Below are positions 23,235 through 32,750 of a stretch of 64,000 nucleotides of DNA, piece by piece. A program made the translations under genes and the position numbers. The stretch covers positions 124,001 through 188,000 of the forward strand of contig NZ_JAROCY010000004.1 of assembly GCF_029436685.1 (NCBI RefSeq), given 5' to 3'. Each line of letters starts with the position of its first letter. Position 1 is the stretch's first letter. Source of the stretch: Novosphingobium cyanobacteriorum (lineage in GTDB: Bacteria > Pseudomonadota > Alphaproteobacteria > Sphingomonadales > Sphingomonadaceae). A model generated the notes under the pieces. The model was not told where the DNA came from. It was given only the letters and a program-made list of their open reading frames with translations, and did no database searches.

Positions 23235-24602
23235 TCAATTGTAGTCGATCACCGCATCGCGGCGGAGGTCGCGCAGGTAGGTCTGGGCGCGCTTGTTGAC
23301 GCGGTCGTCTTCGATCTGGCCCTGGATCTGTTCGAAGCTGGGATCGGTGCTGACCTTGGGATCATCACGCCCGCACAGCAGCAGCACGCGCACGCCGTCA
23401 TCGACCGAGCCGAAGGGCGGGGTGGCTTCACCCACGGCGAGGCGCAGGATGGTGTCCTGCAGCGCGGGCGGCAGGTCACGCGCCTTGATCTGGTCATTGG
23501 CGACGACGCTGGCGCCAAGGCGGGCGGCAGCGCTTTCGGCCATGCCGCAGCCCTTGATGTCCTTGACCATGGCGGCAAAGGCGGCGGCCTTTTCGGTCGC
23601 TTCCTTTTCAGTGGTGCCCTTGGCGAAGTTGATCGAGATCTGCTTGAGGCTGAGCACCGCATCGCGCGGATCGGCAGTTAGGACCTGGCGCTTGTCGATG
23701 ACGTAGATGATCGAATAGCCGCCACGCAGCTCGATCGGACCGGCCAGCTGACCGGCCGAGAGGTTTGCAGCGGTGTTGGCCAGTTCAGCCGGAAGCTGCG
23801 CCAGCTTGATCCAGCCGAGATCGCCGCCGACCGCAGCGGTGGATGCTTCGGAATACTGGCGCGCATAGGCGACGAAACTGCCGCCCTGCTTGAGCTGTTC
23901 GACGATCTTGTCGGCGTTGGCCTTCACCTGCGCGCTGTTCTCGTCATTGGCGGAAAGGAAGATTTCGCCGATGCGGTACTCTTCGGTGCCCTTGGCCGCC
24001 TTGAGCCGGTCAAGCTGTTCGCGCACCTCGCCTTCGGACACGTTGATGAAGGGCTGCACGTTGCGGCGCAGAAGGCGCTGCCACGCCATTTCACCCTTGA
24101 TCTGGCGCTTCAGGCTGGCGGCGGACGAGCCGATGCCGGCGAGGTATTTTTCCAGCGCGGCAGGGCTCTGGCCGAAGTTCTGCTGCGCCACGCGGTTGAA
24201 GGTGTCGTCCACCTCTTCCTGTGCCACGTCGATGTCCACCGACCTGGCTTCCTGGATCTGCAGCGTCTCGTCGATCAGGTTGCGCAGCACCTGCATGCGC
24301 AGGCGGTCCTGTTCCTCGGCTGCGACCTTGCCGCCGTTGGCGTTGATGATCAGGGCCAGGCGCTGGTCAACATCGGTGCCGGTGATGATCTCGCCATTCA
24401 CGACCGCGGTTGCGCGGCGCACGTTGGGGTCCATCTTGCCGAAGATGGTGGGGTTGGCCGGCAGGTTCAGGTCCCCTTCCTCGTTCGGCACGGTCTGCGC
24501 GTGCAGCGCCGACGTGGCGAGCGGGGCCAGCGCGGTGGCGGCAAGGCCCAGCGAAAGGGCGGCGCTACGGAACTTGGAAGCGGAAAGGAACCCGGGCTTC
24601 AT
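23235..24602 (-). CDS. surA: Periplasmic peptidyl-prolyl isomerase / outer-membrane protein chaperone SurA
   Basis: The 455-residue protein starts with a signal peptide (LGLAATALAPLATSALHAQ). A SurA N-terminal chaperone domain follows, with RATAVVNGEIITGTDVDQRL and LRNLIDETLQIQEARS, then one parvulin domain (about 190-300: EYRIGEIFLSA, GGDLGWIKLAQLP, GGYSIIYVIDKRQ). SurA escorts outer-membrane proteins to the BAM complex; LptD, encoded next door, is a main client. The ATG at 24602 is chosen over an in-frame TTG three codons upstream. Confidence 0.93.
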   Translation of the reverse strand: MKPGFLSASKFRSAALSLGLAATALAPLATSALHAQTVPNEEGDLNLPANPTIFGKMDPNVRRATAVVNGEIITGTDVDQRLALIINANGGKVAAEEQDRLRMQVLRNLIDETLQIQEARSVDIDVAQEEVDDTFNRVAQQNFGQSPAALEKYLAGIGSSAASLKRQIKGEMAWQRLLRRNVQPFINVSEGEVREQLDRLKAAKGTEEYRIGEIFLSANDENSAQVKANADKIVEQLKQGGSFVAYARQYSEASTAAVGGDLGWIKLAQLPAELANTAANLSAGQLAGPIELRGGYSIIYVIDKRQVLTADPRDAVLSLKQISINFAKGTTEKEATEKAAAFAAMVKDIKGCGMAESAAARLGASVVANDQIKARDLPPALQDTILRLAVGEATPPFGSVDDGVRVLLLCGRDDPKVSTDPSFEQIQGQIEDDRVNKRAQTYLRDLRRDAVIDYN

Positions 24603-24769
24603 GGCAATCAAAGCATCCTGTCGTGGCGGGCGGCGTTCGCCCGCGGCGCGCCGGAATTGCGTTTTTCCGGCTTAACCAAAGCTGAGTGGCGCGGCCTTAG
24701 CCGGTTTGCAACGGGCAGGGAAGCGAAACGGGGGAAAAGCGTGGCAGGCGCTGTCGCGAGTGTCGGCCT

Positions 24770-24912
24770 GCATCCACCCCCATCCAACTCCGGCTAAGGC
24801 CGCAAGCGGCCAAGCCTCCGTATCCTTCCCCCATCAAGGGGGAAGAAGCAGGGCCCCCTGAACCTTCCCCCTTGACGGCGCAGCCGTCTGGCGAAGCTTG
24901 GATGGGGGTGAA
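24770..24912. repeat. Palindromic repeats in the lptD-surA spacer
   Basis: The 318-nt gap 24603-24920 has no gene. Its lptD-proximal half carries nested inverted repeats: CTTCCCCCATCAAGGGGGAA, a second CCTTCCCCCTTGACGG, GACGGCGCAGCCGTC, and CCATCCA near 24780 answered by TGGATGG near 24900. The remainder (24603-24769) shows no clear feature. The element separates lptD from surA, so surA may have its own promoter here. Confidence 0.55.
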
Positions 24913-24920
24913 GACCCGCC

Positions 24921-27200
24921 CTACTTCACGCCGATGTTGCGCAGCGAGAACGTCAGCTGGAAGGTGTTGCCGCGGCGCACGTCGCCGGTGGTGACGTAGT
25001 CGCGGCGCCAGGTGAGGCCGAGATCAAGGCAATCGTCGGTGTAGGCGAAGCCGATGCGGTGGCGCAGCATCTGGAAGCCGTCGGAGGTGTTGGTCGGGTC
25101 CTCGTCCTTGTTGGTGAGGTTGACCACGCCCGAGCCGAACACGGACCAGTACCTGGCGAAGGCGAAGCGGCCGGAGAAGCGCAGTTCCTCGCGGTCACGC
25201 AGGTCCTCGAAGGTGCTGGTGATGTCACGGTTCAGGCGCAGGTAGCCGATTTCGGCATACGTGCTGTGGTTGCCCAGCGTGGCGTCAAATTCGTTGCGGC
25301 GCAGCTTGAACGAGTCCTTGTCCAGCCGGTAGCGGTGGGTGAACCGGACGAGATCGCGGAAACGCAGCTCGGTGCGGCCGACGATGTCGGACACGCGGCG
25401 GGTGAGGCCGGTGCCATCGGGCAGCAGGGTCTTTTCGGTGGAGAGGCGATAGGACTGGCCAATGGTGCTGGACACGCGCCAGCCGGGCCGGTCCAGCCGC
25501 CAGTCGAAGCCATAGGTGAAGCGCACGCCGTCCTCCACCCGGTCGTATCCGGGGAAGCGGCTGAGCGCGAAGATGTTGGAATCTTCCAGTTCGACCGAGC
25601 GCGAATCCTCATTGGGGATGGTCAGGTTCTTGATGTGCGGCGTGGCGACGACCTGCACGTGCGGGGTGAGCACCTGGGTGCCGCCGAACAGGCTGCCGAT
25701 CAGCGGCCATTTCACATCCACCGCCGCCGTGGCGAGGCCGCGGCCCTGCCAGCCGGGCAGGCCGCGATAGATCGGCGTGGTGGTCAGCTCGTTCTGCGTG
25801 GAGTGGTAGGCATCGCCGCGGACAAGGCCGGTCAGCGTGACTTCCTGCCCGAGGCCGGTGATGGTGCGCAGGTCCCACTGCGCGCGGGCGAAGGCGCGCT
25901 GCATGTCCTGCCCGCTGGTGCGGGTGAGGGCGAGGGTGTTCACCTCAAGCTCAAGCTTTCCACCGATGCCGGGGGCATCGAAACGGTGGCGGTAATCGAG
26001 GCTGGGCAGGGCCACGGGGACGAGGCCCTGCCGGTCACCCGTGCGCAGGGTCTGCACGGCATAGCCGGCGAAGCTGAAGTAGCTGTCGTCCGCGATGCGT
26101 TCCAGATTGAACGAGGAGCGCAGGCGGTCATCGCGGCTGATGTCATACCGGCGCAGGAAGGTGCGGTCTGACGAGAGGCGGCCGAAGGCGGTGAGCGACC
26201 AGTTCGGGCTGAACTGAAAGCGGCCGTTCGCCTCGACATAGCCGCGCAGCTGGCGGCTGCCCGATGCGGCAAGGCCGGTGGCGGTGGCGTCGATCTGGCG
26301 GCTCTGCGTGACATAGCCGGTGACCTGGAACGCGCCCTTGTCTGCCAGGTGGCGATAGCGGCCCGAGAGCATCGGCAGCGCCTTGGTAAACAGGGTGCCG
26401 GTGAGCGCGAGATCCTTGTTGTCGGCAATGCGCCAGTACCAGGTGTCGCTGAGCTCGGCGCCGTTGGAGGCGGAGAGGCGGAAATCGGGAATCAGCAGGC
26501 CGGTTTCGGCGCGGAAATCGGCGGTGTGGCCCAGCCCCGGCAGCGGCAGGATGGGCACGCCGAACAGGCGCAGCGTGGCGCCGTAGTACTTCACCCGCTT
26601 GTCACTGGCGCGATAGGTGACGCGCACGGCGGTGATTTCCCAGCTTGGCTTGCGCGGGCAATCATTGTCGTCGATCACGGCGCAGCCGGTGTAGGCGGCA
26701 TCGTGCAGGACCATGTCGCCCTTCTGGTCGCGCGAGCCGGAGCGCGCGGCGAGACGGCCCCCTTCGCGCAGGACCAGCAGCATGTCCTCGATCGCGCCGG
26801 CCTTCAGCTCGTCGGTCAGCTCCACCTTGTCGGTATAGAGGATGTTGCCGTCTTCATCGACGAAGCGGATGTTGCCGGTGGCCTGGATCTGCCCGGTCTT
26901 GCGGTCCCAGGTGACGGTATCGGCGCGCACGGTCTGGTCCTGCCGCCGCAGCACCACGTTGCCGGCGGCGGTGATGCTGTCCGAATCGTTGGCGTAGGTG
27001 ACCTTGTCCGCCTCGAACCGGATCTGTTCGTTCGCCTGCGATTCTGCAGGAGCCGGGGGAGAGGCGGCCGGGGGAGGCTGATCCTGCGCCAGCGCAGGCG
27101 CGGCGCACGAAAGGGCAAACAGGGCTGTGCCAGCGCAAAAGGCGCGCGGGCGCAAGCGTTCGGAAAAGGCTTGCGGCAGCGGCCGCGCGGCTGGTTGCAT
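24921..27200 (-). CDS. lptD: LPS-assembly protein LptD
   Basis: The 759-residue outer-membrane beta-barrel inserts lipopolysaccharide into the outer leaflet together with LptE. A signal peptide (residues 1-38, ending ALSCAAPALA) precedes an OstA/LptA-like N-domain (IRFEADKVTYANDSDSITAA, VVLRRQDQTVRADTVTWD). The LptD barrel begins around LRLFGVPILPLPG and ends in a typical outer-membrane C-terminus. The frame starts with a GTG at 27242, but the ATG at 27200 places the signal peptide correctly. surA, encoding its chaperone, follows. Confidence 0.95.
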   Translation of the reverse strand: MQPAARPLPQAFSERLRPRAFCAGTALFALSCAAPALAQDQPPPAASPPAPAESQANEQIRFEADKVTYANDSDSITAAGNVVLRRQDQTVRADTVTWDRKTGQIQATGNIRFVDEDGNILYTDKVELTDELKAGAIEDMLLVLREGGRLAARSGSRDQKGDMVLHDAAYTGCAVIDDNDCPRKPSWEITAVRVTYRASDKRVKYYGATLRLFGVPILPLPGLGHTADFRAETGLLIPDFRLSASNGAELSDTWYWRIADNKDLALTGTLFTKALPMLSGRYRHLADKGAFQVTGYVTQSRQIDATATGLAASGSRQLRGYVEANGRFQFSPNWSLTAFGRLSSDRTFLRRYDISRDDRLRSSFNLERIADDSYFSFAGYAVQTLRTGDRQGLVPVALPSLDYRHRFDAPGIGGKLELEVNTLALTRTSGQDMQRAFARAQWDLRTITGLGQEVTLTGLVRGDAYHSTQNELTTTPIYRGLPGWQGRGLATAAVDVKWPLIGSLFGGTQVLTPHVQVVATPHIKNLTIPNEDSRSVELEDSNIFALSRFPGYDRVEDGVRFTYGFDWRLDRPGWRVSSTIGQSYRLSTEKTLLPDGTGLTRRVSDIVGRTELRFRDLVRFTHRYRLDKDSFKLRRNEFDATLGNHSTYAEIGYLRLNRDITSTFEDLRDREELRFSGRFAFARYWSVFGSGVVNLTNKDEDPTNTSDGFQMLRHRIGFAYTDDCLDLGLTWRRDYVTTGDVRRGNTFQLTFSLRNIGVK

Positions 27201-27300
27201 GCGCTTGCCTATCGCACCGGTGCGGCCTAACTGCAAACCCACAATTTCGGCGTACGACAGACCGCGCCATTGCGTTGCCCGATTCCGACAGGAGCCTTGA

Positions 27301-28770
27301 ATGAACGTCGTTTTCCAGTCCGCCGCGGATCAGCGTCCGCGCCTTGTTGCGCGCCTTGTGGCCGAAGGCGGGATGCCTGCCGACGTGGATGCCGCCGTGC
27401 GGGAAGGGGCCGAGGCCTCACGCTTCACGGGCAAGGCGGGCCAGGTCTTTGAGGCGTTCACACATGGCGAGGGCAGCATTGGCGGCGGGCTGAAGCGGCT
27501 GGCCTTTGCCGGCATCGGCGAGGCGACGGGTGCGGGCAAGCTGGCGGCGCTGGAGCGCGCAGGGGGCGCGCTGACGGCCAAGTACCTGACTAGCGGGGAA
27601 ACCGCGCTGGGCATCGACTTTACCGACAGCGGCCTTTCCCCGTGCGAGGTGGCGCGGGTGCTGCTGGGTGCGCGGCTGCGGGGCTGGCGCCATGACGTGT
27701 ACAAGACGAAGCTGTCTGACGAGCAGAAGGTTTCGCTGACCGAAGTGGTGGCGATCAACGCTCCCGACGGCATCGATGCCGCCTGGCTCGTTGCAGCCGC
27801 GCTGGCCGAAGGCGTGGAATTCACCCGCGAGCTGGTGACCGAGCCGGCCAACGTGATCTATCCCGAAAGCTTCGTGAAGCGCTGCGAAGAGCGGCTGGCC
27901 GGCACTGGCGTGGAGATCGTGGTGCTGGGCAAGGCCGAGATGACCGCGCTGGGCATGGGCGCGCTGCTGGGCGTGGCGCAGGGTTCGGTGCGTGAGCCGA
28001 AGCTCCTCGCCATGCGCTGGAAGGGCAAGGCGGGCACGAAGCCCACCGCCTTCGTGGGCAAGGGCGTGACCTTCGACACCGGCGGCATATCCATCAAGCC
28101 GGCCGCCGGCATGGAGGACATGAAGTGGGACATGGGCGGCGCCGCTGCAGTGGCGGGCACCATGCTGACGCTGGCGAAGCGCCGCGCCGAGGCCGACGTG
28201 ATCGGCGTGTGCGGGCTGGTGGAGAACATGCCCGATGGCGGTGCGCAGCGCCCCGGTGACGTGGTCACATCGATGTCCGGGCAGACCATCGAGGTTATCA
28301 ACACCGACGCCGAGGGGCGGCTGGTGCTGTGCGACGCGCTGACCTGGGTGCAGAAGGAATATGCGCCCGCGACGGTGATCGACCTTGCCACGCTGACCGG
28401 TGCGATCATCATTTCGCTGGGTCACGAGCATGCTGGGATGTTCTGCAACGACGACATGCTGGCGGGCCAGCTGGACGCGGCGGGCAAGACCAGTGGCGAT
28501 GCGCTGTGGCGCTTCCCCATCGGCCCGGCTTACGACAAGCTGATCGACAGCGCGATCGCCGACATGAAGAACGTGGGGCCGCGCTATGGCGGGTCGATCA
28601 CCGCGGCGCAGTTCCTGCAGCGCTATATCGACAAGGGCGTGGCCTGGGCGCACCTGGACATTGCGGGCACGGTGTGGGTCGACAAGCCCGGCGCCACGCA
28701 CGACAAGGGCGCGACCGGGTTCGGCGTGCGCCTGCTCGACCGCTATGTGCGCGACGTGCTGGAGGCCTGA
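27301..28770 (+). CDS. pepA: Leucyl aminopeptidase (cytosol aminopeptidase, M17)
   Basis: The 489-residue enzyme removes N-terminal residues from peptides in the cytosol. The M17 signature NTDAEGRL is at about residues 334-341, and metal ligands are seen in VGKGVTFDTGGISIKP and DMGGAAAVAG. The ATG at 27301 has AGGAG 8 nt upstream. It is divergent from lptD, with 100 nt between them, and followed by DUF2256 and holC; a pepA-holC pair is also conserved in gammaproteobacteria. Confidence 0.96.
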   Translation: MNVVFQSAADQRPRLVARLVAEGGMPADVDAAVREGAEASRFTGKAGQVFEAFTHGEGSIGGGLKRLAFAGIGEATGAGKLAALERAGGALTAKYLTSGETALGIDFTDSGLSPCEVARVLLGARLRGWRHDVYKTKLSDEQKVSLTEVVAINAPDGIDAAWLVAAALAEGVEFTRELVTEPANVIYPESFVKRCEERLAGTGVEIVVLGKAEMTALGMGALLGVAQGSVREPKLLAMRWKGKAGTKPTAFVGKGVTFDTGGISIKPAAGMEDMKWDMGGAAAVAGTMLTLAKRRAEADVIGVCGLVENMPDGGAQRPGDVVTSMSGQTIEVINTDAEGRLVLCDALTWVQKEYAPATVIDLATLTGAIIISLGHEHAGMFCNDDMLAGQLDAAGKTSGDALWRFPIGPAYDKLIDSAIADMKNVGPRYGGSITAAQFLQRYIDKGVAWAHLDIAGTVWVDKPGATHDKGATGFGVRLLDRYVRDVLEA

Positions 28771-28794
28771 GGTAAAGGGGGGAGCGGCGTCCTC

Positions 28795-28947
28795 ATGCCC
28801 AAGATGCGGCGCAAGTCGGACCTGCCGAGCAAGACCTGCGCCGCCTGCGGCCTGCCGTTCACCTGGCGCAAGAAGTGGGAGCGGGACTGGGACAACGTGA
28901 AGTTCTGTTCCGACCGATGCCGCAGCGAGAAGGGTAAGGCCATCTGA
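28795..28947 (+). CDS. DUF2256 zinc-finger-like small protein
   Basis: A 50-residue protein with two CxxC-type pairs: [15 protein letters not shown] and then [10 protein letters not shown]. This matches DUF2256, small proteins with a C-x2-C...C-x3-C metal site often encoded beside photolyases or housekeeping genes. The last A of its TGA stop is the A of the holC start codon, so the two are coupled. Function unknown. Confidence 0.85.
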   Translation: MPKMRRKSDLPSKTCAACGLPFTWRKKWERDWDNVKFCSDRCRSEKGKAI

Positions 28948-29378
28948 TGCGCGTCGATTTCTACCAGCTGACGCGCGATCCGGCCGAACTGGTGCTGCCC
29001 GCGCTGGCCCGTTTGACGCTGGGCGCGGGTGAACGGCTGCTGGTGGTGTCCGAAGACGGCGCGCAGCTTGACCGCATAGAAAAGGCGCTGTGGGACCGGC
29101 CGGACAGCTTCCTCGCCAACGGCCGCGCTGGCGGGGCGCACGATGCGCGCCAGCCGATCCTGCTCAGTGGACAGGCCGATCCGGCCAACGGCGCGAAGTT
29201 CCTGGCGCTGGCCGACGGCGTGTGGCGCGACATGGCGGGCGCCACGCGCGTGTTCCTGCTGTTCCCCCCAGACCGCATCGACGACGCCCGCGCCTGCTGG
29301 CGCATGCTGGGCCAGCGCGAGGGCGTGGAGCGGAAATACTGGCGGCAGGATGGCGGGAAGTGGCGCGAGGGGCCGTGA
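28947..29378 (+). CDS. holC: DNA polymerase III chi subunit
   Basis: The 143-residue protein matches HolC: VDFYQLTRDPAELVLPALAR at the N-terminus, RLLVVSEDGAQLDRIEKALW, and a C-terminal YWRQDGGKWREGP. Chi links the clamp loader to SSB during replication. It overlaps DUF2256 by one base and the next gene by 4 nt, making a tight pepA-DUF2256-holC-lipoprotein string. Confidence 0.92.
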   Translation: MRVDFYQLTRDPAELVLPALARLTLGAGERLLVVSEDGAQLDRIEKALWDRPDSFLANGRAGGAHDARQPILLSGQADPANGAKFLALADGVWRDMAGATRVFLLFPPDRIDDARACWRMLGQREGVERKYWRQDGGKWREGP

Positions 29379-29827
29379 TCCGCGTGGCTACGGGCGTTCT
29401 GCTTAGCATTGCAGCAGGAATGATTGGTGGATGCCAGAGCGCGCATCAATCAAACCCGGTTTGCGAAGCGGAAAAGGCTCGTGCTCAAAGCTCAAGGGAA
29501 GCAAGTTCTCACTTGCCGCTTGGGCTTAAGATGCCACCAAACGCGACTTTGCGCATTCCGACAATGGTGGATGGTTCTGCCATGGGAGGTGGAGTGTCGT
29601 TGTCAGCAGAGCTGGAAGTTAATGACCGTCTCGAAAAGGTAGCAGATTTTTATCGGGCTGAGTTCCAACGTATCGGTGCAACAATCGATGTTCCCGAAAA
29701 CTATAAAGACTTGGTTCTGCTGCACGGGCAGACTCGCGATGGCGGATATTTGATGGTCGGCGTCGATACAAGGGGTCGGCCTACCGGAGTTAAAGTCGAT
29801 ATCCATTACCAAGCCGATTGCTTGTGA
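29375..29827 (+). CDS. Putative lipoprotein, less GC-rich than its surroundings
   Basis: The 150-residue product starts at a GTG whose GTGA overlaps the holC stop. Residues 1-18 are a signal peptide ending in a lipobox (GMIGGC). The mature part (LKMPPNATLRIPTMVDGSAM, VADFYRAEFQRIGATIDVPE) is not a family I can name. Codon use is visibly richer in A and T than in the flanking genes, which suggests recent acquisition or weak codon selection. The length and coupling support a real gene. Confidence 0.7.
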   Translation: MIRVATGVLLSIAAGMIGGCQSAHQSNPVCEAEKARAQSSREASSHLPLGLKMPPNATLRIPTMVDGSAMGGGVSLSAELEVNDRLEKVADFYRAEFQRIGATIDVPENYKDLVLLHGQTRDGGYLMVGVDTRGRPTGVKVDIHYQADCL

Positions 29828-29908
29828 AACGGTCCAACCTTGCGGGGCAGCACAAACCCGGCTAGGGGCGCGCGCAATCAGAACCAACCTGCTCGCAAGG
29901 AACATCCC

Positions 29909-30331
29909 ATGGCGGTTACCCGCACCTTTTCGATCATCAAGCCCGACGCCACGCGTCGCAACCTGACCGGCGCGGTCACCAAGATGCTTGAAGAAGCGGG
30001 CCTGCGCGTCGTCGCTTCCAAGCGCATCCACATGAGCCGTGAACAGGCCGAAGGCTTCTACGCCGTTCACAAGGAACGCCCCTTCTTCAACGACCTGGTC
30101 GAGTTCATGATCAGCGGCCCGGTGGTGGTGCAGGTTCTGGAAGGCGAGAACGCCATGCAGCGCAACCGCGACATCATGGGCGCGACCAACCCCGCCAATG
30201 CCGAGCCCGGCACCATCCGCAAGGAACTGGCCGAATCGATCGAGGCCAACACCGTGCACGGCTCGGACAGCGACGAGAACGCGGCGATCGAGATCGCCTA
30301 CTTCTTCAAGCCGGAAGAGATCGTCGGCTGA
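29909..30331 (+). CDS. ndk: Nucleoside diphosphate kinase
   Basis: The 140-residue enzyme balances NTP pools by phosphate transfer through a phospho-histidine. [11 protein letters not shown] opens the fold and [20 protein letters not shown] holds the active-site His (in the HGSDS motif). The length is standard. The ATG at 29909 follows an AAGGAA ribosome-binding site. A terminator follows 23 nt after the stop. Confidence 0.97.
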   Translation: MAVTRTFSIIKPDATRRNLTGAVTKMLEEAGLRVVASKRIHMSREQAEGFYAVHKERPFFNDLVEFMISGPVVVQVLEGENAMQRNRDIMGATNPANAEPGTIRKELAESIEANTVHGSDSDENAAIEIAYFFKPEEIVG

Positions 30332-30354
30332 TTTCAGCTGTGCGATGGTTATGC

Positions 30355-30388
30355 AAAGGGCCGGGGCAGCGATGCTCCGGCCCTTTTC
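30355..30388 (+). terminator. Rho-independent terminator after ndk
   Basis: AAAGGGCCGG (30355-30364) pairs with CCGGCCCTTT (30377-30386) around a 12-nt loop and runs into TTTTCC. Confidence 0.88.
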
Positions 30389-30434
30389 CGTTGTGCGCGC
30401 TTGGGATAGCAGCATCGGCAAAGGAGAGCTTGCA

Positions 30435-30674
30435 ATGATGGGAATGGGTGACGGGTCATGCCCGTTCGAATTCAATTTCGATCCCGCCACGTTCAAGGTG
30501 GGCGACATGGTCAGCTATCGCGTGACGGGAAGCCTGGACGGCATGCCCTTCGTGGGCACGCTGCTGGAAGTGCATGACGATTACGTGGTGATATCACCCG
30601 GCGAAAGCGAGCCGAATGCCCGCTATCGCGGCACGCGCACCGACCGGCCGGTGGTGGATGAAAGCGAAATCTGA
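30435..30674 (+). CDS. Small hypothetical protein
   Basis: The 79-residue product starts at ATG 30435, 8 nt after AAGGAG. It is acidic and all-beta in appearance (FKVGDMVSYRVTG, FVGTLLEVHDDYVVISPG), like a small SH3/KOW-type barrel. No family was recognised. It sits alone between the ndk terminator and the S9 peptidase. Confidence 0.65.
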   Translation: MMGMGDGSCPFEFNFDPATFKVGDMVSYRVTGSLDGMPFVGTLLEVHDDYVVISPGESEPNARYRGTRTDRPVVDESEI

Positions 30675-30791
30675 GGTGTTTTGCCAGTGTGGGCCAATCT
30701 GACCAAATTGGTTTGAAAATCCAACAAAGTGGTTGGTGGGCCATGACGCCTTCCTATGCTGTCAGGGTTGGACAGCCGCTAGGGGGCAGGC

Positions 30792-32741
30792 ATGGTTTGT
30801 ATCGACACATTCTGGCGCGCGCTGGGGACCGCGCTGCTGCTGGCGGTGGCGGGCCTGCCCGGGCAGGCGGTCGCTGCTGCGCCGCCACTGGAAGCCTATG
30901 GCAAGCTGCCCGCGCTGGAACGCGTGGCGATGTCTCCCTCGGGCGAGCGGATCGCGATGATCGGCGACGTGGAGGGCGTGCGCCGGCTGGTGGTGCTGGA
31001 CCAGCAGAAGAAGCCGCTGATCGTGGTGCCGGTGGAGGATGCGAAGGTCCGTGGCCTGTATTGGGCGGGCGAGGACCGCGTGCTGGCCTACAAGTCTGAC
31101 ACCAAGGAAATCTTTGGCTTCAACGTCGACAGGGCCGAGTTCGGCACGATGGTGGTGATCCCGCTGGACGGATCGCCGATGTGGCAGGTGTTCGGCAAGT
31201 ATCCCGAGATCAGGGGCGGGGTTCAGTCCTTCCGCGGTATCCAGCAGCGCGGCGGCAAGTATTACGGCTATTTCGTCGGCAATTCGTACACGCTCGATCC
31301 CAAGGATACCCGGCAGGTCTGCCGCTCTTCGGTGCTTTATGAGGTGGACCTGCAAACGCAGAAGGCGAGCGAGATCGCGCCGTGTTTCCTGGGCGGTTAT
31401 CGCACATGGGTGGTCGGACCCGATGGCACCGTGCAGGCGACGATGGATTTCACTTCGCTCGACGGCAAATGGATCGTGCGCAATGCCAAGGGCGATCATA
31501 TTGCCGAAGGCACCAGCCTGCTGGGCGATGTGGGCCTGGTCGGGCTTGGCGCCACGCCGGGCACCGTGATCTACAGCGAGACGCCGAAGAACGGGGACAC
31601 CCGCTGGTTCGAGGTGCCGCTGGCAGGCGGTGAGGCGAAGGAAATTTTGGCGGATTCGTCGCTGGATGAGTCCTTCTTCGACAGCAACACGCGCCGGTTC
31701 ACAGGCTATCGACAGCAGGGTGACATTCCGGCCTACACCTTCTTCGATCCCTTCCGGCAGAAGGTGATCAACGCCGCGGTCAAGGCGTTCCCCGGCGTTT
31801 CGGTGCAGCTGCAGGACTGGAACGACGCGTTCGACAAGCTGGTGGTGATGACCGAGGGGCCGGGTGACCCGCAGACCTGGTGGACGGTGGACATCCGCAC
31901 CGGCAACGCCGCTGAAATCGGCAATTCCTATCTGATCGGTTCCGCCGACGTGGGGCCGATGAAAATGGTGCATTACAAGGCGGGCGACGGGCTGGACATT
32001 CCCGCGGTGCTGACCCTGCCGCCCGGCCGCGAGGCGAAAGGGCTGCCGGTGGTGGTGCTGCCCCATGGCGGGCCGCATGCGCGCGACTATCCGGCATTCG
32101 ACTGGTGGGCGCAGGCGTTCGCCTCGCGCGGCTATGCCGTGCTGCAGCCCAACTTCCGTGGATCGAGCGGCTATGGCGATGATTTCCGCCGAGCCGGGCA
32201 TGGCGAGTGGGGGCGGAAGATGCAGACCGACCTGTCCGACGGGCTCGCCTACCTGGCGCAGCAAGGCATTGTTGATGCCAGACGCGCCTGCATCGTCGGC
32301 GCCAGCTATGGCGGCTATGCCGCGCTGGCGGGGGTAACGCTGCAGCAGGGTCTCTATCGCTGCGCCGTGGCTGTTTCGGGCGTGAGCGACGTGGCGAAGA
32401 TGTCGGTGGAAGACAGCGATGCGGGCAGCGACCCGTTGATCCGGCGCGCGCTGAAAGAGGAGCTTGGCGCTTTCAAGGACCTGCGCGCGGTTTCACCCAT
32501 CAACTTTGCCGACAAGGCCGATGCGCCGATCCTGCTGATCCACGGCAAGGACGATACCGTGGTGAAGTATGAACAGAGCAAGGACATGGCTGCCGCGCTG
32601 CAGCAGGCGGGCAAGGCAGTGGAACTGGTGACTTTGGCCAGGGAGGACCACTGGCTTTCCCGCAGCGAAACGCGGCTGGCGATGATTCAGGCGGTGGTGG
32701 CTTTCGTGGAGAAGTGGAACCCCGCCGATCACGCGCCCTAG
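30792..32741 (+). CDS. Exported S9-family (prolyl oligopeptidase) peptidase
   Basis: The 649-residue protein has a signal peptide (LGTALLLAVAGLPGQAVAAA), an N-terminal beta-propeller region (about 40-390) and a C-terminal alpha/beta hydrolase domain. The catalytic Ser is in VGASYGGYAAL (about residue 506), the Asp in IHGKDDTVVKYE and the His in EDHWLSR near 619. It is a periplasmic dipeptidyl- or acylaminoacyl-peptidase. A 117-nt spacer before it contains GGCCAATCTGACCAAATTGG-like imperfect repeats. Confidence 0.92.
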   Translation: MVCIDTFWRALGTALLLAVAGLPGQAVAAAPPLEAYGKLPALERVAMSPSGERIAMIGDVEGVRRLVVLDQQKKPLIVVPVEDAKVRGLYWAGEDRVLAYKSDTKEIFGFNVDRAEFGTMVVIPLDGSPMWQVFGKYPEIRGGVQSFRGIQQRGGKYYGYFVGNSYTLDPKDTRQVCRSSVLYEVDLQTQKASEIAPCFLGGYRTWVVGPDGTVQATMDFTSLDGKWIVRNAKGDHIAEGTSLLGDVGLVGLGATPGTVIYSETPKNGDTRWFEVPLAGGEAKEILADSSLDESFFDSNTRRFTGYRQQGDIPAYTFFDPFRQKVINAAVKAFPGVSVQLQDWNDAFDKLVVMTEGPGDPQTWWTVDIRTGNAAEIGNSYLIGSADVGPMKMVHYKAGDGLDIPAVLTLPPGREAKGLPVVVLPHGGPHARDYPAFDWWAQAFASRGYAVLQPNFRGSSGYGDDFRRAGHGEWGRKMQTDLSDGLAYLAQQGIVDARRACIVGASYGGYAALAGVTLQQGLYRCAVAVSGVSDVAKMSVEDSDAGSDPLIRRALKEELGAFKDLRAVSPINFADKADAPILLIHGKDDTVVKYEQSKDMAAALQQAGKAVELVTLAREDHWLSRSETRLAMIQAVVAFVEKWNPADHAP

Positions 32742-32750
32742 AAACAGGGT

